Shown piece after piece: positions 17,665-27,350 of a DNA stretch of 64,000 nucleotides. The notes under the pieces were generated by a model. It made no database searches. It was not told where the DNA came from and saw only the letters and a list, made by a program, of their open reading frames with translations. The DNA comes from Thiodubiliella sp900128405 (lineage in GTDB: Bacteria > Pseudomonadota > Gammaproteobacteria > PS1 > Pseudothioglobaceae). The position numbers and the translations under genes were made by a program. The stretch is from NCBI GenBank assembly GCA_963682085.1, contig OY821614.1, positions 1,612,001-1,676,000 on the forward strand, given 5' to 3'. The number at the start of each line of letters is the position of its first letter. The stretch's first letter is position 1.

Positions 17665-18273
17665 TTAATTTTTTAAGGTGCTAACACCTTCTTTTTGTAA
17701 CATTTTAGCCAATTGAATAAGCGGCAAGCCAACCATCGCATCAGCATCATCCCCCTCTATACGCTCAAAAAGGCTGGCACCTAAGGGTGTCTCAGACTTA
17801 AAACTGCCTGCGCATTTATAAGGCTGCTCTTTTTGCAGGTAGTTTTCAATTTTTTCAGCGCTTAACACCTTAAAAAAAACCTTTGATGTGTGGATGTGTG
17901 TTTGTATATTATCGGTATTTGTATTTAAAAGTGCCAAGCTTGTTAAAAAAGTAACAACACGCCCCGAACTTCGCCCAAGTTGTTTTACTGCATTTTCATG
18001 TGATTGTGGCTTGGTTAAAACCGCATCATTAACACCAGTGCCATCCGCAAGTGTTGCTACTTGATCTGAAGCAATAATAAGCCCACTGTGTGTTTTTGCC
18101 ACTTTATAGGCTTTTTCCTGTGCCAAACGGAACACCAATTGCTTAGGCGTTTCGTTGTCCTTTCTGGATTCATCAATTTCAGGCGGCACTACATCAAAAT
18201 CCAAACTTAGCTTGTTAAGTAGTTTTTTTCTAAAAGGCGACGATGAGGCGAGAATTAATGACACAACTGGCAA
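17665..18273 (-). CDS. Maf-family nucleotide pyrophosphatase, YceF type
   Basis: A 202-residue protein opening with LILASSSPFRKKLLNKL, the Maf loop that binds nucleotide phosphate. The central motif is IIASDQVATL: Asp-Gln at this place is typical of the YceF branch (7-methyl-GTP pyrophosphatase), while the dTTP/UTP branch has Asp-Thr. Later segments FKSETPLGASLFERIEGDDADAMVGLP (in part) also fit. It probably removes modified nucleotides from the pool. First gene of a leftward pair with mfd, divergent from folA. Confidence 0.9.
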   Translation of the reverse strand: MPVVSLILASSSPFRKKLLNKLSLDFDVVPPEIDESRKDNETPKQLVFRLAQEKAYKVAKTHSGLIIASDQVATLADGTGVNDAVLTKPQSHENAVKQLGRSSGRVVTFLTSLALLNTNTDNIQTHIHTSKVFFKVLSAEKIENYLQKEQPYKCAGSFKSETPLGASLFERIEGDDADAMVGLPLIQLAKMLQKEGVSTLKN

Positions 18274-18320
18274 AGTATTTGTAAAATAGCGTCATTTTAC
18301 TTTATTTAAAACTTTCCTCT

Positions 18321-18872
18321 ATGAGATTATCTATTATTGTAGCAATGGACGATAAGCAACTTATCGGCAAAAATAACGCCTTGCCTTGGCACTTGCCAGC
18401 TGATTTAGGCTATTTTAAAAAAACCACTACTGGAAAGACAGTGCTAATGGGAAGGAAAACTTACGATTCTATTGGCAAGCCTTTATCGGGCAGAAGGAAT
18501 ATTATCTTATCACGCACTTCAAATAAGTCAAAAAATCGTGAAACTTACAACAGCATAAGGGAAGCACTTGATGCCTGCAAACAAGATAATGAGGTTATGA
18601 TTATTGGGGGTGTATCCATTTATAACCAATTTTTAAACCCAAAGATAAACAGCACACCAACATTGGATATGTTTGAGGTGGCTAATATTGACACTGATAT
18701 TAGCCTTGTTGATAGGCTTTACATCACTCAAATTGAAGGCACTTTTGATGGTGATGCATACTTCCCTAAATTTAATCAAGATGATTTTGATGAAACCTCC
18801 AGAGAGTCTCATGCTCCCGATGAGAAAAACCCATATACCTATCACTTTATAATTTTAGACAGAAAAAAATAA
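18321..18872 (+). CDS. folA: dihydrofolate reductase
   Basis: A 183-residue enzyme that reduces dihydrofolate with NADPH. Seen: IVAMDDKQLIGKNNALPWHLPADL at the start (substrate and cofactor loop), GKTVLMGRKTYDSIG, the RRNIILSR strand and MIIGGVSIYNQFL. It is longer than the 159-residue E. coli enzyme because of an insertion around 105-135 between the IGG motif and the Leu-Tyr-Ile-Thr strand. Single gene, divergent from maf. Confidence 0.95.
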   Translation: MRLSIIVAMDDKQLIGKNNALPWHLPADLGYFKKTTTGKTVLMGRKTYDSIGKPLSGRRNIILSRTSNKSKNRETYNSIREALDACKQDNEVMIIGGVSIYNQFLNPKINSTPTLDMFEVANIDTDISLVDRLYITQIEGTFDGDAYFPKFNQDDFDETSRESHAPDEKNPYTYHFIILDRKK

Positions 18873-19006
18873 CTAACTGCTTGTTGATAAGCTTGTAAGA
18901 AGAATTTTCCAGCACAAAGAATGGTAGATTTGTGATTGAGTATTGAAAAAATTCAGTGCTATACATTCTTTTAAAACCCTTAGGGCAAAAAGAAAAAAAC
19001 GAAAAA

Positions 19007-19092
19007 TGGTGCCGATGGCGAGAGTCGAACTCGCACGAGCGTAGCTCACTACCCCCTCAAGGTAGCGTGTCTACCAATTCCACCACATCGGC
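19007..19092 (-). tRNA. tRNA-Leu (anticodon GAG)
   Basis: Read leftward from 19092: the acceptor stem GCCGATG pairs with CATCGGC, and a long variable arm follows the anticodon stem, as in class II tRNAs. The anticodon stem-loop is CTACC-TTGAGGG-GGTAG, giving anticodon GAG, which reads CUU/CUC Leu codons. The T arm is GCGAGTTCGACTCTCGC and the 3' CCA is encoded. The gene lies alone between folA and secG, 18 bases past the secG stop, so it may be co-transcribed with tpiA-secG. Confidence 0.97.
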
Positions 19093-19110
19093 AAAAAAAA
19101 ATAGTTGAAC

Positions 19111-19638
19111 TTATTTAGGAATATCGTCAACTTTAGGGTCAATTGTTGGCTTGTCCACTTTAGAATCAACCATTGGCTTGTCCACTTTAAAGTCAACCAT
19201 TGGCTTGTCTACTTTAACTTTAGAGTCAACCATTGGCTTGTCTGCTTTAGAATCAGTCATTAGCTTGCTCGCTTTAGGGCTAACTATTGGCTTGTCTATT
19301 TTAAGGTCAACCACTGGCACATCAACTGGCTCTAACTTTACAGGTGCTGAATCTATAAGCACTTGATCCATTATGCTTTGAGGCTCTTCTGTTGTCCCTG
19401 AAACCTCATTTGTGGCTAAATATGCCAGAGTTAAGCTGGTTAAAAAGAAACCAACGGCAACGCCAGTAGTTAATTTATAAATAAATGAATTGGCACCGCG
19501 TGAACCGAATACTGAACCTGATGCACCTGCACCAAAGGCAGCGCCTGCATCAGCGCCCTTACCATGTTGCATTAGAACAAGCGCAATCAAACTCAAGGCT
19601 AACAACACATGGATAATTAAAATAACTTGGAATGACAT
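19111..19638 (-). CDS. secG: protein translocase subunit SecG with long repetitive tail
   Basis: Residues 1-75 are a normal SecG: membrane helix VILIIHVLLALSLIALVLMQ, the loop GKGADAGAAFGAGASGSVFG, and a second helix about 55-72. SecG is part of SecYEG. From about 85 to 175 there is an unusual tail with 9-11-residue repeats such as DKPMVDSKV, repeated five to six times with small changes. E. coli SecG is 110 residues, so most of the tail is extra. tpiA lies two bases upstream, the usual gammaproteobacterial tpiA-secG-tRNA-Leu order. Confidence 0.93.
   Translation of the reverse strand: MSFQVILIIHVLLALSLIALVLMQHGKGADAGAAFGAGASGSVFGSRGANSFIYKLTTGVAVGFFLTSLTLAYLATNEVSGTTEEPQSIMDQVLIDSAPVKLEPVDVPVVDLKIDKPIVSPKASKLMTDSKADKPMVDSKVKVDKPMVDFKVDKPMVDSKVDKPTIDPKVDDIPK
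19128..19320 (-). repeat. degenerate 27-33-bp tandem repeat in the secG tail
   Basis: Units built on CCATTGGCTTGTCCACTTTA plus 7-13 bases, about six copies with scattered changes. They code for the Asp-Lys-Pro-(M/I)-Val-Asp-(S/F)-Lys repeats at the C-terminus of SecG. The unit length is always a multiple of three, so the frame is kept. Confidence 0.8.
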
Positions 19639-19640
19639 AA

Positions 19641-20387
19641 TTAACCTGCTTTACAAATACTTAAAAAATCTTCTGATTTGAGTGATGCACCACCAATCAA
19701 ACCGCCATCAATATCTGCACAAGCAATTAACTCTTCTGCATTAGCGGGGTTCATGCTACCGCCATACAAAATTGGAGTTGATTGTGCAATATCTGCATCA
19801 TTTTCAGCCAATAAGCTACGAATAAATGCGTGTGTATCTTGTGCTTGTTGCGGTGTGGCAGTAACGCCAGTACCAATAGCCCAAACTGGCTCATAAGCAA
19901 TAATGATATTTTTAAACGCTTCAATGCCAACTTTTTCAATCACTGCATTGATTTGTCGGGTAACAACTGCTTCGGTATTACCAGATTCTCTTTCTTCTAA
20001 CAATTCACCGATACAAAATAATGGGGTTAACTTATTATCAAGTGCTACTTGCACTTTTTCAGCAACGATTTCATCGGTTTCGCCATATAAGCTTCTGCGT
20101 TCTGAATGGCCAACAATCACATATTCAGCACCAAAATCTTTAATCATATCTGCACTTACCTCACCAGTAAAAGCACCTGAGGCATTAATATTGATATTTT
20201 GTGCACCTAAATTTAATTGTGAATGTGTCGCCAAAGCCTCAACTTGAGAAAAATAAGGATAAGGCGTGCATACAATTACCTTTGATTTAACATCGGGCAA
20301 ACCTTCAAGAATGCCCATTACTAAGGTATTAACGGTTTCTTTTGAAGCGTTCATTTTCCAGTTGCCTGCTACGATTGTTTGACGCAT
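19641..20387 (-). CDS. tpiA: triosephosphate isomerase
   Basis: A 248-residue TIM-barrel enzyme that interconverts glyceraldehyde-3-phosphate and dihydroxyacetone phosphate, used in glycolysis, gluconeogenesis and the Calvin cycle. Seen: AGNWKMN (catalytic Lys), VIVGHSERR (catalytic His), IIAYEPVWAIGTG (catalytic Glu), and YGGSMNPANA near the end. Normal length. It heads a leftward operon with secG and probably tRNA-Leu. Confidence 0.98.
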   Translation of the reverse strand: MRQTIVAGNWKMNASKETVNTLVMGILEGLPDVKSKVIVCTPYPYFSQVEALATHSQLNLGAQNININASGAFTGEVSADMIKDFGAEYVIVGHSERRSLYGETDEIVAEKVQVALDNKLTPLFCIGELLEERESGNTEAVVTRQINAVIEKVGIEAFKNIIIAYEPVWAIGTGVTATPQQAQDTHAFIRSLLAENDADIAQSTPILYGGSMNPANAEELIACADIDGGLIGGASLKSEDFLSICKAG

Positions 20388-20444
20388 AATAATAATTTAC
20401 TATAAAAAATCGGCAATTTTACGCTATTTAATCATAAAAATCAA

Positions 20445-20963
20445 TCAGTACTCTGCCTTATGGCTAAAGTAAAGTGCCAAAGAAACCATTAAGATTCCAA
20501 AAGCAAAATACACCAAATCCAATGCATTTATAAAAGTCATTGACAATGACACTTCAAAAAATGTAACCACTAAAATCATTAAGATAACTTTGGCAAGTTT
20601 CGATTTCAAATCATCAAGTGTATGAATTACCAATACTTTTGACGAACGCTTGCTGTCCTGAGCTATATCAATATCACTAATAAACAGTTCGTATAGCCCC
20701 AAGGAAAATATCAACAAAATAGTGGCCAACAAAAATCCATCAATAGCACCCACTGTATGTGCCATCATTTCAATCTTTAGCGTCCTTCTTGCTTCAATTG
20801 TTACACTCAAATAATCACCCAAATGCAACATCAACGAACCAACATCAATAGCAGTAACAACAAACAACACCAAGGACAAAGACAACGAAGAAATTACCGC
20901 TGAAAGCACCATAAAGCGCGACCCCCATAACATTTTCTCAAAATATTTTTCCAAAAACCCCAT
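20445..20963 (-). CDS. YqhA/UPF0114-like inner-membrane protein
   Basis: A 172-residue integral membrane protein with an amphipathic start (FLEKYFEKMLWGSRFMVL) and about four hydrophobic helices, near 15-40, 70-90, 125-145 and 148-165. The start and the GLYELFISDIDIA segment after the second long helix fit the UPF0114 (YqhA) family. Function is not established for the family. It stands alone between tpiA and dnaA, transcribed leftward, divergent from dnaA. Confidence 0.8.
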   Translation of the reverse strand: MGFLEKYFEKMLWGSRFMVLSAVISSLSLSLVLFVVTAIDVGSLMLHLGDYLSVTIEARRTLKIEMMAHTVGAIDGFLLATILLIFSLGLYELFISDIDIAQDSKRSSKVLVIHTLDDLKSKLAKVILMILVVTFFEVSLSMTFINALDLVYFAFGILMVSLALYFSHKAEY

Positions 20964-21008
20964 TTTATTAACCCCTTTTTCAAATAAATTTTAGTATCAT
21001 TAAAAATC

Positions 21009-21035
21009 TTGACACAAATTATAAATAATTATACA
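21009..21035 (+). promoter_or_regulatory. candidate dnaA promoter
   Basis: TTGACA at 21009-21014 is followed by TATACA at 21030-21035, a spacing of 15 bases, shorter than the ideal 17. It lies about 105 bases before the dnaA start in an AT-rich intergenic region. Seen by eye only. Confidence 0.4.
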
Positions 21036-21140
21036 AGCGTCTCTGTTGTTTATTTTAATTGAAACTAAATCTATAAATACAAAAACAACGATTAAAATAC
21101 CCCTCTTTAAACCTCTGTTTTTACAAAACGAAAATATTCT

Positions 21141-22439
21141 ATGTCAACAACTTGGGAAAAATGCCTTAAAACCCTAAAAGATACCGTTCCAGTGGGGCAA
21201 TTTAGCGTCTGGATTCAGCCATTAAAAGCAACAGAAAAAAATGACACTCTAACCATAGTAGCGCCTAATGCCTCAACAGTAGATTATCTTAAAACAAACC
21301 TAAAACAGAAAATTAAAAATGCTGTTGCACAACACAACAAAAACCTTAAAATTAAAATTGGCACTGAAATCCAGCAAGCCAAAAAGAACACAAAACACTC
21401 AACTCCTTTATTTCCAGAATATACTTTTGACAATTTGGTAATGGGTAATGCCAATCAAATTGCTTATGGTGCGATTCGACAAATTGCAGAAGACCTTAAA
21501 AAGTCCCCTTATAACCCTTGTATTATTTACGGCGATTCAGGGCTGGGGAAAACGCATTTAATGCAAGCAGCAGGACATTTGGTAAAACAACAAAATCCAA
21601 AAACCAAAATTATTTACGCACCCGTAATGGATTTTGTTAGAAATATTACCACCAGTTTGCGTCACAAGACCATTGAAAACATCAAATCTTATTATCAGTC
21701 TGCTGATTTATTATTGGTAGATGATATTCATTTAATTGCTGGTAAAGAAAAATCTCAAGAAGAATTTTTTCATATTTTTAACTTTTTATTTACCACTAAA
21801 AAACAAATTATATTCACTTGCGACCAACCCCCAACCAATATTAAATCTTTAGAAAATCGCCTTAAAACAAGATTTGCACAAGGGTTAAATTTATCTTTAA
21901 CACCACCTGAATTAGAAATGCGTGCTGCCATTTTGCTCAAAAAGTCAGAAAATAAAGCCATAAATATTCACTTTAGTGCTGATATCGCATTGTATATTGC
22001 AAGCAACATTACCTCAAATGTGCGAGATTTAGAGGGTGCTTTACTTAAACTTAAGGCTTTTGTTGATTTTTCAAAATTAGACAATCATATTATTACCAAA
22101 GAAATTATTGATGTCGCCTTAGGAGATTTAATCAAACCTAAGGCTAAAAATATTGATATCAATGATATACAAAAGCAAAGTGCTAAACACTATGGGATTA
22201 CCATATCAGACCTCAGTTCAAAAAATCGCAAACAATCCATTGTCTTGGCGCGACAAATGGCTATTTTTATTGCACATGAGATGACCAACCTTTCCTTGTC
22301 TAAAATTGGAAAACATTTTGGAAATCGAGATCATTCCACAGTTTTACATGCAATTAAAAGAATTAAAGAAAGAATAGAAAAAGAGCCTGAAATCAAGGAT
22401 GAATACGAATTACTCAAACTCAAATTAGCCAACTTATAA
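21141..22439 (+). CDS. dnaA: chromosomal replication initiator DnaA
   Basis: A 432-residue AAA+ initiator. Seen: the domain I start TTWEKCLKTLKDTVPVGQFSV, the Walker A GDSGLGKTHLMQAA after PEYTFDNLVMGNANQIAY, Walker B LLLVDDIHLI, sensor and box VII area, and the domain IV helix-turn-helix ending NRDHSTVLHAIKRI, which reads the DnaA box. The linker (domain II) is very short, which explains a length under the 467 of E. coli. First gene of dnaA-dnaN-recF-gyrB. Confidence 0.98.
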   Translation: MSTTWEKCLKTLKDTVPVGQFSVWIQPLKATEKNDTLTIVAPNASTVDYLKTNLKQKIKNAVAQHNKNLKIKIGTEIQQAKKNTKHSTPLFPEYTFDNLVMGNANQIAYGAIRQIAEDLKKSPYNPCIIYGDSGLGKTHLMQAAGHLVKQQNPKTKIIYAPVMDFVRNITTSLRHKTIENIKSYYQSADLLLVDDIHLIAGKEKSQEEFFHIFNFLFTTKKQIIFTCDQPPTNIKSLENRLKTRFAQGLNLSLTPPELEMRAAILLKKSENKAINIHFSADIALYIASNITSNVRDLEGALLKLKAFVDFSKLDNHIITKEIIDVALGDLIKPKAKNIDINDIQKQSAKHYGITISDLSSKNRKQSIVLARQMAIFIAHEMTNLSLSKIGKHFGNRDHSTVLHAIKRIKERIEKEPEIKDEYELLKLKLANL

Positions 22440-22652
22440 ACACTATGCACAAAACCTTTTCCAATGAATTGTGGATAACTTTAATAACTTAACAAATAAT
22501 TGAAATTTATAAACATTTATCATTGTTTTTTACATAAAATAAGAGATTATTATCAACAATTCAATTCATTGTTTTTTAAGGAAAATAATAAGTTTTCAAC
22601 AAAAAAAACAATGGCTAATAATAACAATAAATTTTAATTAAAAGAATTTTTT
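22440..22652. other. candidate origin of replication (dnaA-dnaN intergenic)
   Basis: A 213-base, strongly AT-rich gap. One perfect DnaA box, TGTGGATAA (complement TTATCCACA), lies at 22470-22478. One-mismatch boxes are CTATGCACA at 22443-22451, TTATAAACA at 22508-22516 and TTATCAACA at 22550-22558. The right half is nearly pure A+T and could be the unwinding element. A DnaA box cluster beside dnaA with an AT-rich stretch is the usual origin layout. Strand asymmetry was not measured. Confidence 0.6.
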
Positions 22653-23756
22653 ATGAATATACAACTTACCGTTAAAGAATTACTAGAACCTTTGCAAATT
22701 ATAATTGGTGTCGTTGAAAAAAAAGCAACACTGCCTATTTTGTCACATGTGCTTATTCAACTTAAAGATGGTGAATTAACTTTAACCGCAACAGATATGG
22801 AAATTGAACTGCGTACATTAAAAAAAATTCAGGCACAAGAAGAAGTTAGTTTTACAACCTATGCAAAAGACTTAATTGATATTATTAGCAAACTTAAAGA
22901 AAATACAGTTATTGAATTTATTATTGAAGAAACAAAAATTTACATTAAAGTTGATAAAAACTCATTTGAACTCAATACTTTCAATACTCAAGATTTTCCA
23001 TCTTTACCAAAAATTGAAGACAGTGAAGTTATTCACATTAAACGACTTGTTTTAAAAGAATTAATTGAAAAAACTTCTTTTTCAATGGGTAATCAAGATA
23101 TTCGTGCTTATTTAAATGGTTTATATTTTGAAGTAGATAAAAATAATATTGTTGTGGTTGCAACTGATGGTCATCGTTTAGCCATTGGCGAGATTCAACT
23201 AACCAATGATTTAACAAGTAAAAAAACAATCATTTTGCCAAAAAAAGCAATATTAGAACTAATTAAAATCTTAGGTAAAGATGTAAATACAGAAGTAGAT
23301 ATTCATCTTTCAGATAATTATTTCCATTTAACCAGTGATACTACCACTATTATTAGTCGTCTTATTGATGGTAGTTTTCCTGATTACACACAAGTTATTC
23401 CAACCGATTATGAAAATACAATTGAAATTAATCGTCAAAACTTTTTAGACAATTTGAAACAAGCTTTAATCTTTGTTGAAGAACGCACAAATGGTGTTAA
23501 ATTAGCTTTTAAAGATAATCAAATTAATATATTTTCACATTCAGAACGGGGTCAAGCTAAAACCAAAATTGATGTTAATAATTTAGATAAAGAAATGGAA
23601 ATTACTTTTAATATTCATTATCTTATTGATATTTTAGAAAAACTAACCACTGATAATATAAATATGATCATACCCAATGGTGAAAATCAATCTTGTTTAT
23701 TAAACAGTATCGGTGATGATACTTTTCAATATGTTGTTATGCCAATGCGAGTTTAA
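22653..23756 (+). CDS. dnaN: DNA polymerase III beta subunit (sliding clamp)
   Basis: A 367-residue clamp subunit with the three-domain beta fold. Seen: PILSHVLIQLKDGELTLTATDMEIEL in domain I, LNGLYFEVDKNNIVVVATDGHRLA in domain II, and the C-terminal QYVVMPMRV that forms part of the partner-binding pocket. Length equals the usual 366-367. It lies between the candidate origin and recF, 23 bases before recF. Confidence 0.98.
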   Translation: MNIQLTVKELLEPLQIIIGVVEKKATLPILSHVLIQLKDGELTLTATDMEIELRTLKKIQAQEEVSFTTYAKDLIDIISKLKENTVIEFIIEETKIYIKVDKNSFELNTFNTQDFPSLPKIEDSEVIHIKRLVLKELIEKTSFSMGNQDIRAYLNGLYFEVDKNNIVVVATDGHRLAIGEIQLTNDLTSKKTIILPKKAILELIKILGKDVNTEVDIHLSDNYFHLTSDTTTIISRLIDGSFPDYTQVIPTDYENTIEINRQNFLDNLKQALIFVEERTNGVKLAFKDNQINIFSHSERGQAKTKIDVNNLDKEMEITFNIHYLIDILEKLTTDNINMIIPNGENQSCLLNSIGDDTFQYVVMPMRV

Positions 23757-23779
23757 TTTATTATTATTTAAGTCCTTGT

Positions 23780-24868
23780 ATGGCTATTATTAATAAATTA
23801 TCTATTCACCAATTTCGTAATTTAATCTCTCAATATATTACCCCTGATAAAAATATCAATTTATTTATTAGTGATAACGCCCAAGGCAAAACTAATTTAA
23901 TTGAGGCAATTTATTATCTTGGTCATAATCGCTCGTTTAAAACAAAAACCCTTAAAGAAATTATTAATTCTAAAGCTGATGCTTTTCAATTAAGTGTTGA
24001 AGTTGATAAAAACAAAATAAAACTAGAAAAAACAAAAAACAAAACCAATGTTACAATTAACCAATCAAAAATAGACAACGCTTCACAATTAAGTTATTTA
24101 TTACCCATTCAAATTATCACGCCAGACAAAGGCTTTATTGTTAATGGCACACCAAAAAATAAACGCTCTTATTTAGATTGGGGAGTGTTTCACGTGAAAC
24201 CAGAAACCATTAAAGCCTTTAAAAATTATCATAAAATTTTAAAAAATATTAATACTTTACTTGGAAATAACCAAAGTAATGAATTGGATTTTTGGTTTTT
24301 AGAATTGGCAAAATATAGTGCTATTATTAATAAAAATCGATTGGATTATTTACAACAACTTAGAGAAACTTTGTTGTCTGATAAAACTAAAACTCTAGGT
24401 AAGCTCATTGATTCATTAGATAAATTTAATTATGAATTTTTATCTGGTTGGCCAAAAGAAGTAGATGAAATTAATGAACAAAATATTTATCACTATCTAA
24501 AGAAAAACACCACTTCATTATTACGGATGAAATATTTAAATTATGGTTCTCATAAAGCAAATATTAATTTTACTTTTGATGGTAGAAATGAATGTTTTTT
24601 TTCAAGAGGTGAGCAAAAAACCTTGTCTATTATTTTTTGGCTAACACAAGTTGTATTATTAATTAATCTTGGGGTGAAACCTATTGTTTTAATTGATGAT
24701 TTATCTTCTGAATTAGACAATGCCAAAGTCAATATTATTTTACAATATTTAAAAATCCTTAAAGTGCAAACTTTTATGACTGATATTAACCATAATTTAT
24801 CAACTATTCAGCAAATAAACCCTACTATTTTTCAAATTAACAAGGGTGTGATTACACAACAAAAATAA
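23780..24868 (+). CDS. recF: DNA replication and repair protein RecF
   Basis: A 362-residue SMC-like ATPase that helps load RecA at gaps. Seen: Walker A DNAQGKTNLIEAIYYLGHN near 33-50, the signature FFSRGEQKTLSIIFWL, and Walker B PIVLIDDLSSELD. Codon use is very AT-rich, as in dnaN. Part of dnaA-dnaN-recF-gyrB. Confidence 0.97.
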   Translation: MAIINKLSIHQFRNLISQYITPDKNINLFISDNAQGKTNLIEAIYYLGHNRSFKTKTLKEIINSKADAFQLSVEVDKNKIKLEKTKNKTNVTINQSKIDNASQLSYLLPIQIITPDKGFIVNGTPKNKRSYLDWGVFHVKPETIKAFKNYHKILKNINTLLGNNQSNELDFWFLELAKYSAIINKNRLDYLQQLRETLLSDKTKTLGKLIDSLDKFNYEFLSGWPKEVDEINEQNIYHYLKKNTTSLLRMKYLNYGSHKANINFTFDGRNECFFSRGEQKTLSIIFWLTQVVLLINLGVKPIVLIDDLSSELDNAKVNIILQYLKILKVQTFMTDINHNLSTIQQINPTIFQINKGVITQQK

Positions 24869-24923
24869 CCCCCTATCATGGTATAATTATTCTATTCATT
24901 TTTAAATAAATTTTAGGTATTTT

Positions 24924-27326
24924 ATGTCTGAACAACAATCGCAAGGATACGAAGCATCAAGCATTAAAGTTTTAAAAGGTCTTGACGCTGTTAGAAAACG
25001 CCCAGGAATGTATATTGGTGATACTGATGATGGCACAGGTTTACACCATATGGTATTTGAAGTTGTTGATAATGCAATTGATGAAGCATTGGCTGGACAT
25101 TGTTCTAAAATCAACATTACTATTCACGAAGACCAATCTGTTTCTGTTACTGATGATGGTCGGGGTATTCCAACTGATATTCATCCCGAAGAAGGTATTA
25201 GTGCAGCAGAAGTTATTATGACTATTTTGCATGCGGGTGGTAAATTTGATGATAATTCATACAAAGTTTCTGGTGGTTTGCATGGAGTAGGTGTTTCTGT
25301 GGTAAATGCACTTTCTGAAACAGTGCATTTAACTGTGTATCGTAATGGTGAAATCCATCAACAAAGTTATACATTAGGTGTGCCAGATGCACCAATGAGA
25401 GTTACTGGGAAAACCGATCAAACTGGAACAAAGATTCACTTTAAACCCAGTCCTAAAATCTTTGCAATTACTGAATTTAAATACGATATTTTAGCCAATC
25501 GTGTGCGTGAATTATCATTCTTAAATTCAGGCGTTAATATTGAAATTATAGAATTGGCAACAGATCGCAAAGATGTATTTAAATATGAAGGTGGTATTAC
25601 CGCTTTTGTTGAACACTTAAATAAAGCAAAAACACCTATTCACAACAATATTATTTCAATCTCAGCAGAGCGTGATGATATTACTATTGATGTTGCCTTA
25701 CAATGGAGTGATTCTTATCAAGAAAGTATTTATTGTTTTACTAATAATATCCCTCAACGAGATGGTGGTGCCCATTTAGCAGGTTTTAGAGGTGCACTAA
25801 CCCGAACATTAAATAATTATATTGACAATTCAGGCTTGGCAAAAAAAGAAAAATCAACCATTACTGGTGAGGATACACGAGAAGGTTTAACCGCAATTAT
25901 TTCAGTTAAAGTGCCAGACCCTAAATTCTCATCACAAACTAAAGACAAATTAGTATCATCCGAAGTTCGTGCCCCAGTCGAATCAGCACTTAATGAAAAA
26001 CTGGGTGATTATTTACTAGAAAACCCAACAGAAGCCAAAATTATCGTTAGTAAGATTTTAGACGCTTCAAGAGCTCGCGATGCAGCACGAAAAGCCAGAG
26101 AGATGACCCGTCGTAAGGGTGCACTTGATATCGCTGGTTTACCAGGAAAATTGAGCGATTGTCAAACTAAAGACCCTGCTGAATCAGAAATATTCCTAGT
26201 TGAGGGTGATTCTGCAGGGGGGTCTGCCAAACAAGGTCGCGATCGTCGAACACAAGCAATCTTACCACTTAAAGGTAAAATCTTAAATGTTGAAAAAGCC
26301 CGTTTTGAAAAAATGCTGGGTTCTGTTGAAGTTGGCACTTTAATTACAGCCTTAGGTTGTGGCATTGGCAAAGAAGAATATAATATTGAAAAATTACGCT
26401 ATCATAAAATTGTTATTATGACGGATGCCGATGTTGATGGTGCACATATTCGCACCTTATTATTAACCTTTTTCTATCGTTATTTACCTGAATTGGTTGA
26501 AAAAGGCTATCTTTATATTGCTCAACCTCCTTTATATAAAATCAAAAAAGGCAAGCAAGAGCGTTATCTTAAAGACGACCAAGAATTAAGCGATTACTTA
26601 TTACAAGAAGCCGTGAATGAAGCACGATTATTCACCAATACACAAGCACCTGCAATTTCAGGTGTGGCTTTAGAAGCTGCTATGAAAGATTATTACCAAA
26701 TTGATACTATTATTGAACGATTATCAAAGAAAATTAATCCAATTTTATTGCGTGCAATTGCTAAATCAAACCCATTAAAAGATTTACAAGATGTTACAAA
26801 AGTATCTGTTTGGATTAAACAATTAGAAGAAATTTTAGCGCAAAATTTATCACCTGCACAAAAACACACTGTTATTTTTAATGCAAACGAGATTGAACAT
26901 ACTTTATCAATGTATGGCGTAGAAACGGATGTTGATCGCCTTGGTGAATCATTTTTTAATTCAGCAGATTATATGGCCATTAGGAAATTTTCTGAAGAAA
27001 TCGAAAGTGTGATAAATGAAGAATCTTATATTGAGAAAAAAGACAAGAGCGTTAAAGTGAAAAACTTTGCTGAAGTGGTTGATTTTTTAATGAATGATGC
27101 CAAAAAAGGTCAAAGTTTCCAACGCTACAAAGGTTTGGGTGAAATGAATCCAGATCAATTGTGGGAAACAACCATGGACCCAGAAAATAGAATTTTATTG
27201 AAAGTAAAAGTGGAAGATGCTATTGTTGCAGATGAAGTTTTCTCTACTTTAATGGGCGATGAAGTAGAACCGCGTAGAAACTTTATTGAAGACAATGCGT
27301 TGTCTGTTGATAACTTAGATTTTTAA
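24924..27326 (+). CDS. gyrB: DNA gyrase subunit B
   Basis: An 800-residue ATPase subunit of gyrase. Seen: YIGDTDDGTGLHHMVFEVVDNAIDEA (in part, GHKL ATP site), GGLHGVGVSVVNALS, the Toprim start FLVEGDSAGGSAKQGRDR, MTDADVDGAHIRTLLLTF, and the C-terminal QRYKGLGEMNPDQLWETTM. Length matches the E. coli form of 804, which keeps the insertion in the Toprim region. It is followed 24 bases later by prkB. Confidence 0.98.
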   Translation: MSEQQSQGYEASSIKVLKGLDAVRKRPGMYIGDTDDGTGLHHMVFEVVDNAIDEALAGHCSKINITIHEDQSVSVTDDGRGIPTDIHPEEGISAAEVIMTILHAGGKFDDNSYKVSGGLHGVGVSVVNALSETVHLTVYRNGEIHQQSYTLGVPDAPMRVTGKTDQTGTKIHFKPSPKIFAITEFKYDILANRVRELSFLNSGVNIEIIELATDRKDVFKYEGGITAFVEHLNKAKTPIHNNIISISAERDDITIDVALQWSDSYQESIYCFTNNIPQRDGGAHLAGFRGALTRTLNNYIDNSGLAKKEKSTITGEDTREGLTAIISVKVPDPKFSSQTKDKLVSSEVRAPVESALNEKLGDYLLENPTEAKIIVSKILDASRARDAARKAREMTRRKGALDIAGLPGKLSDCQTKDPAESEIFLVEGDSAGGSAKQGRDRRTQAILPLKGKILNVEKARFEKMLGSVEVGTLITALGCGIGKEEYNIEKLRYHKIVIMTDADVDGAHIRTLLLTFFYRYLPELVEKGYLYIAQPPLYKIKKGKQERYLKDDQELSDYLLQEAVNEARLFTNTQAPAISGVALEAAMKDYYQIDTIIERLSKKINPILLRAIAKSNPLKDLQDVTKVSVWIKQLEEILAQNLSPAQKHTVIFNANEIEHTLSMYGVETDVDRLGESFFNSADYMAIRKFSEEIESVINEESYIEKKDKSVKVKNFAEVVDFLMNDAKKGQSFQRYKGLGEMNPDQLWETTMDPENRILLKVKVEDAIVADEVFSTLMGDEVEPRRNFIEDNALSVDNLDF

Positions 27327-27350
27327 ACTTATTTAAACACGGAGAAAAAT

